DNA of 64,000 nucleotides from the NCBI GenBank assembly GCA_965261915.1, contig CBDHDW010000013.1, positions 2,914,001 through 2,978,000 of the forward strand, in the 5' to 3' direction. Positions 61,860 to 64,000 of the stretch are shown here, piece after piece; the stretch's first letter is position 1; every line of letters begins with the position of its first letter. The position numbers and the translations under genes are program-made. Source of the DNA: JAIBDK01 sp965261915. GTDB lineage: Bacteria > Pseudomonadota > Gammaproteobacteria > Arenicellales > Poriferihabitantaceae. The notes below the pieces were generated by a model that saw nothing but the letters and a program-made list of their open reading frames with translations, ran no database searches and had not been told where the DNA came from.

Positions 61860-62975
61860 CTAATTATTATAAATTGTGTCTGGCCCTACGTTATTGATAT
61901 CGGTCTCTCCCAGCTGGGCCAGCGCGACATCCATATCCTGGGCAATATACTGAATGACCTGTTCGAGACCATCCGTTCCAGCGCCGCCCATGCCATACAA
62001 AAAAGGCCGACCCATGAATACAAAATTGGCACCGAGGGCGAGCGCTTTAATAACAGATTCGCCATTTCGAACACCGCCATCAAACAGAATTGGCAAATCA
62101 TCACTGACAGATTGGCGAATTGCGGGTAAACAATCGATCACTGCGGGGGCGCTATCGAGTTGTCTGCCACCATGATTCGATAGATAAATGCCGTTGGCAC
62201 CGGCCGATTCAACCTGTTTGGCATCGATAGTGTTCAGCACGCCTTTAACAACGAGATTGCCCTGCCAGTGATTTCGTAACCGCTCAAGAAATCCCCAGTC
62301 AACCTTGCCTCTGCTTTCATTGCGAACGAACTGCTTACTGCTTTGCGTGTTATTGGCAATTTTCGGAACCCCGTTGAGCAATGTTGTAATCGACCATCTC
62401 GGATGGCTGGCAAAATCAATGAATTGTTTCGGGCCGATTTTCATTGGCGCTTGAAAACCGTCGCGTTTTTCTCGCGGCCTTGGTGCAACCATGGGGACAT
62501 CGACGGTGAGTATCAACGTTTCGTAGCCGGCAACTGCGGCCCGATCAACCATTTCGAAGGCAACTTCCTCGGATTGCCCGACATACAGTTGAAACCAGGC
62601 GTTTTTACCCGCGCGTTTAAAAGTTTGTTCAATCGTACTTGACGCCATAGTTGATAGCGCTATGGGTATATTGTGTTTGACAGCCGCCTCGGCAAGCATC
62701 GCGTCTGCGTTCGGCCAGGTCAAATTACACATCCCCATGGGCGCAATTCCAAATGGGTAATTCCATTGATCCCCAAAAAGGTTCTTTTTCAAACTTCGGC
62801 CTTCGGTATTTTTCAATACACGCGGAACTAATCGAATTCTTTCTAATTGCGATTGATTGAGCTGACAGGCAAGCTCTGTCCCAGCGGCACCATCGATATA
62901 GTCAAATAGCATTTTCGGCATTCGACGCCGGGCGGCCTTGCGGGCATCATCTACGGTGATGATTTTGGAGTACAT
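61860..62975 (-). CDS. FMN-dependent alpha-hydroxy acid dehydrogenase (LldD-like)
   Basis: Oxidises an L-2-hydroxy acid, such as lactate, to the 2-oxo acid. The 371-residue protein has the N-terminal ITVDDARKAARRRMPKMLFD YID-type start, PFGIAPMGMCNLTWPNADAM near residue 74, FQLYVGQSEEVA near residue 127, the catalytic His in LSNHGGRQLDSAPAVID near residue 268, and DGGVRNGESVIKALALGANF near residue 299. All FMN contacts look conserved. It is monocistronic, with a degenerate IS element behind it. A GTCTCATT-CAA-AATGAAGC inverted repeat lies upstream at 63029. Confidence 0.92.
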   Translation of the reverse strand: MYSKIITVDDARKAARRRMPKMLFDYIDGAAGTELACQLNQSQLERIRLVPRVLKNTEGRSLKKNLFGDQWNYPFGIAPMGMCNLTWPNADAMLAEAAVKHNIPIALSTMASSTIEQTFKRAGKNAWFQLYVGQSEEVAFEMVDRAAVAGYETLILTVDVPMVAPRPREKRDGFQAPMKIGPKQFIDFASHPRWSITTLLNGVPKIANNTQSSKQFVRNESRGKVDWGFLERLRNHWQGNLVVKGVLNTIDAKQVESAGANGIYLSNHGGRQLDSAPAVIDCLPAIRQSVSDDLPILFDGGVRNGESVIKALALGANFVFMGRPFLYGMGGAGTDGLEQVIQYIAQDMDVALAQLGETDINNVGPDTIYNN

Positions 62976-63096
62976 ATGAGCGGATTATTTGAGCAATTGC
63001 GAATAACAGTGAAGCTAAAGTGTATCAGGTCTCATTCAAAATGAAGCAATCGAATAATTGACCCTGATTTGATTTCTGAACTGCATATCGCCTTCG

Positions 63097-63411
63097 ATGA
63101 TTTGTTCTGTGGGAAGTTTGAAACCGGAGTTCCCCCTGATTTTAATTCGAGATCCGGCAAAGGTGGCAACCTCGATGTACAAACACTGGCCTGATTTTTT
63201 GCTCAAAGAAATTGCGCTTGTTGAACAGCGTGAACTGTTGGATATTGTCGCAGATAAGCCGGGAGCACCGCCGCCGTTGATTGATAGTGATGATTTACTG
63301 GAAAATCCATCAAACGGTGCTGCCTCACTACGAATATATGCACCAGTATCGGTTAACCTGTATATTGAAGCATATGAGTGGTGGTTAACCAATAAACCAG
63401 AAAGAGACTGA
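63097..63411 (+). pseudogene. Sulfotransferase family remnant
   Basis: The frame contains EFPLILIRDPAKVATSMYKH followed by WPDFLLKEIALVEQRELLDI and PPLIDSDDLLENP, resembling the 3'-phosphate-binding and following regions (lIRdPakva-SmyK) of a sulfotransferase family. The N-terminal P-loop half is missing and the end after LLENP departs from the family. It stops 16 bases before the next gene. Confidence 0.45.
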
Positions 63412-63427
63412 TTGGAGAAAAAAACAA

Positions 63428-64000
63428 ATGAGCTATTCGCTTTATTATGCTGACCGTAGCGCTTCAATGGGCGTAAAAGTCATTCTTGATGAAATTGGTG
63501 CAGGCTATAAACTATGTGATGCGACGATTGATATGAGCGTATCGCGCACTGACGAATTTCTCGCACTAAATCCCAATGGCTGGATACCCGTATTGAAGTG
63601 GGATGAAGGGTCGATATATGAATGCGGTGCGATTACAATATTTTTGTGTGATCGTCATTCAGAAGCGAAACTGGCACCAATTGCAGCATCTACGAAACGC
63701 GGCCTGTTTTTACAGTGGTTATTTTATTTTTCAGGCTGCATTCAGAATGCGTATCAAATGACGTATTATCCTGATCGGTTTTGTCAGTCGGAAACAGATT
63801 TTGCGAGCGTGAACAGTCGATCCCGTACACGACTTTGTGAAGTCTGGAAGGTGGTTGATGATGCAATTGGCAACAATGACTGGATATTAGGCAATCACTT
63901 TAGTGCCGCGGATATTTATATGTTCATGCTGACAACCTGGTTGTCAAAAGAACGCGGCCATTTTGATATTCGTGAAATGAGTAATGTCAGTAGAGTTTGT
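63428..64000 (+). CDS. Glutathione S-transferase, cut by the window end
   Basis: GST-like protein, 191 codons visible with no stop before the window ends. SYSLYYADRSASMGVKVILD opens a thioredoxin-like domain; LNPNGWIPVLKWDEGSIYEC near residue 48 is the cis-Pro and glutathione-binding segment; GNHFSAADIYMFMLTTWL near residue 158 is the C-terminal N-capping box. A GGAG ribosome site lies before the ATG. It differs from the GST at 58126. Confidence 0.88.
   Translation, partial: MSYSLYYADRSASMGVKVILDEIGAGYKLCDATIDMSVSRTDEFLALNPNGWIPVLKWDEGSIYECGAITIFLCDRHSEAKLAPIAASTKRGLFLQWLFYFSGCIQNAYQMTYYPDRFCQSETDFASVNSRSRTRLCEVWKVVDDAIGNNDWILGNHFSAADIYMFMLTTWLSKERGHFDIREMSNVSRVC

Noticed and set aside
63029..63047. 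GTCTCATT-CAA-AATGAAGC upstream of the LldD-like gene as a third IclR site
   Set aside because: It shares the half-site but has the arms in swapped order and a 3-base spacer, unlike the two good sites at 1182 and 2913; too weak to call.

Overview
The window looks like a gammaproteobacterial chromosome. The evidence is gene order: a purM-purN-DUF3108 block and a yafS-like gene followed by rnhA and dnaQ (the order seen in enterobacteria), close to yciB, a yciI remnant and yciA. The accessory gene content (TRAP uptake, two Rieske oxygenases, a dimethylglycine/sarcosine-dehydrogenase-like enzyme, a betaine-type ABC importer, luciferase-like flavoenzymes) suggests a marine heterotroph living on methylated amines, amino-acid derivatives and organic acids. 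Insertion sequences and freshly broken genes are unusually frequent, which would fit a host-associated or otherwise relaxed-selection lineage; that last point is inference.

Layout. 1-3800: TRAP binding protein, GMC oxidoreductase and a divergent IclR regulator, tied together by two copies of one operator-like palindrome. 3800-8820: GntR regulator, YadGH-type ABC exporter, DUF3108, purN, purM. 8900-11920: an IS4/IS701-like transposase with a divergent small partner, and an IS1595 element sitting in a SEC-C gene with intact target duplications. 11830-17500: housekeeping block (dapE, yafS-like, rnhA, dnaQ, yciI remnant, yciB, deoxynucleoside kinase with an apparent AUA start, yciA). 17500-20830: metY, an IS66 element that landed on the stop codon of a CoA-binding protein gene. 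20900-34650: acyl-CoA ligase, CMD protein, FAD/GcvT fusion oxidase with an RpiR regulator, AI-2E transporter, two Rieske oxygenases, an aminotransferase, glyoxalase I, a metallophosphatase and several gene remnants. 34700-40500: truncated haemoglobin, broken amidinotransferase-like and GNAT genes, peptidyl-tRNA hydrolase 2 split by an IS1634 element with a 27-base duplication, H-NS-like protein, IS5 remnant. 40600-42460: a GC-rich imported flavin monooxygenase. 42400-48700: aldolase (5'-truncated), LLM oxidoreductase, proline-racemase family enzyme, two exporters, tartrate-dehydrogenase-like enzyme. 48700-50470: remnants and a tightly packed three-gene nuclease-like cassette now decaying. 50800-58000: a six-gene betaine/guanidino-compound uptake and degradation cluster. 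58100-61100: operon of hydrolase, a 66-residue protein, LLM oxidoreductase and GST. 61100-64000: IS1016-like remnant, lactate-dehydrogenase-like flavoenzyme, sulfotransferase remnant and a GST cut by the window end.

Two themes stand out. First, the 50.8-58.0 kb cluster combines a quaternary-amine importer with an amidinotransferase/deiminase-type enzyme, a carbamoyl-amino-acid-hydrolase-like metalloenzyme and an agmatinase-family enzyme, which together would suit a guanidino compound that also carries a quaternary nitrogen. Second, at least five broken genes (yciI, a ROK kinase, an amidinotransferase-like gene, an MBL-fold RNase-like gene, the IS1595 transposase) have lost their middle while keeping both ends, a repeated decay signature. 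No tRNA, rRNA or CRISPR array was recognised.
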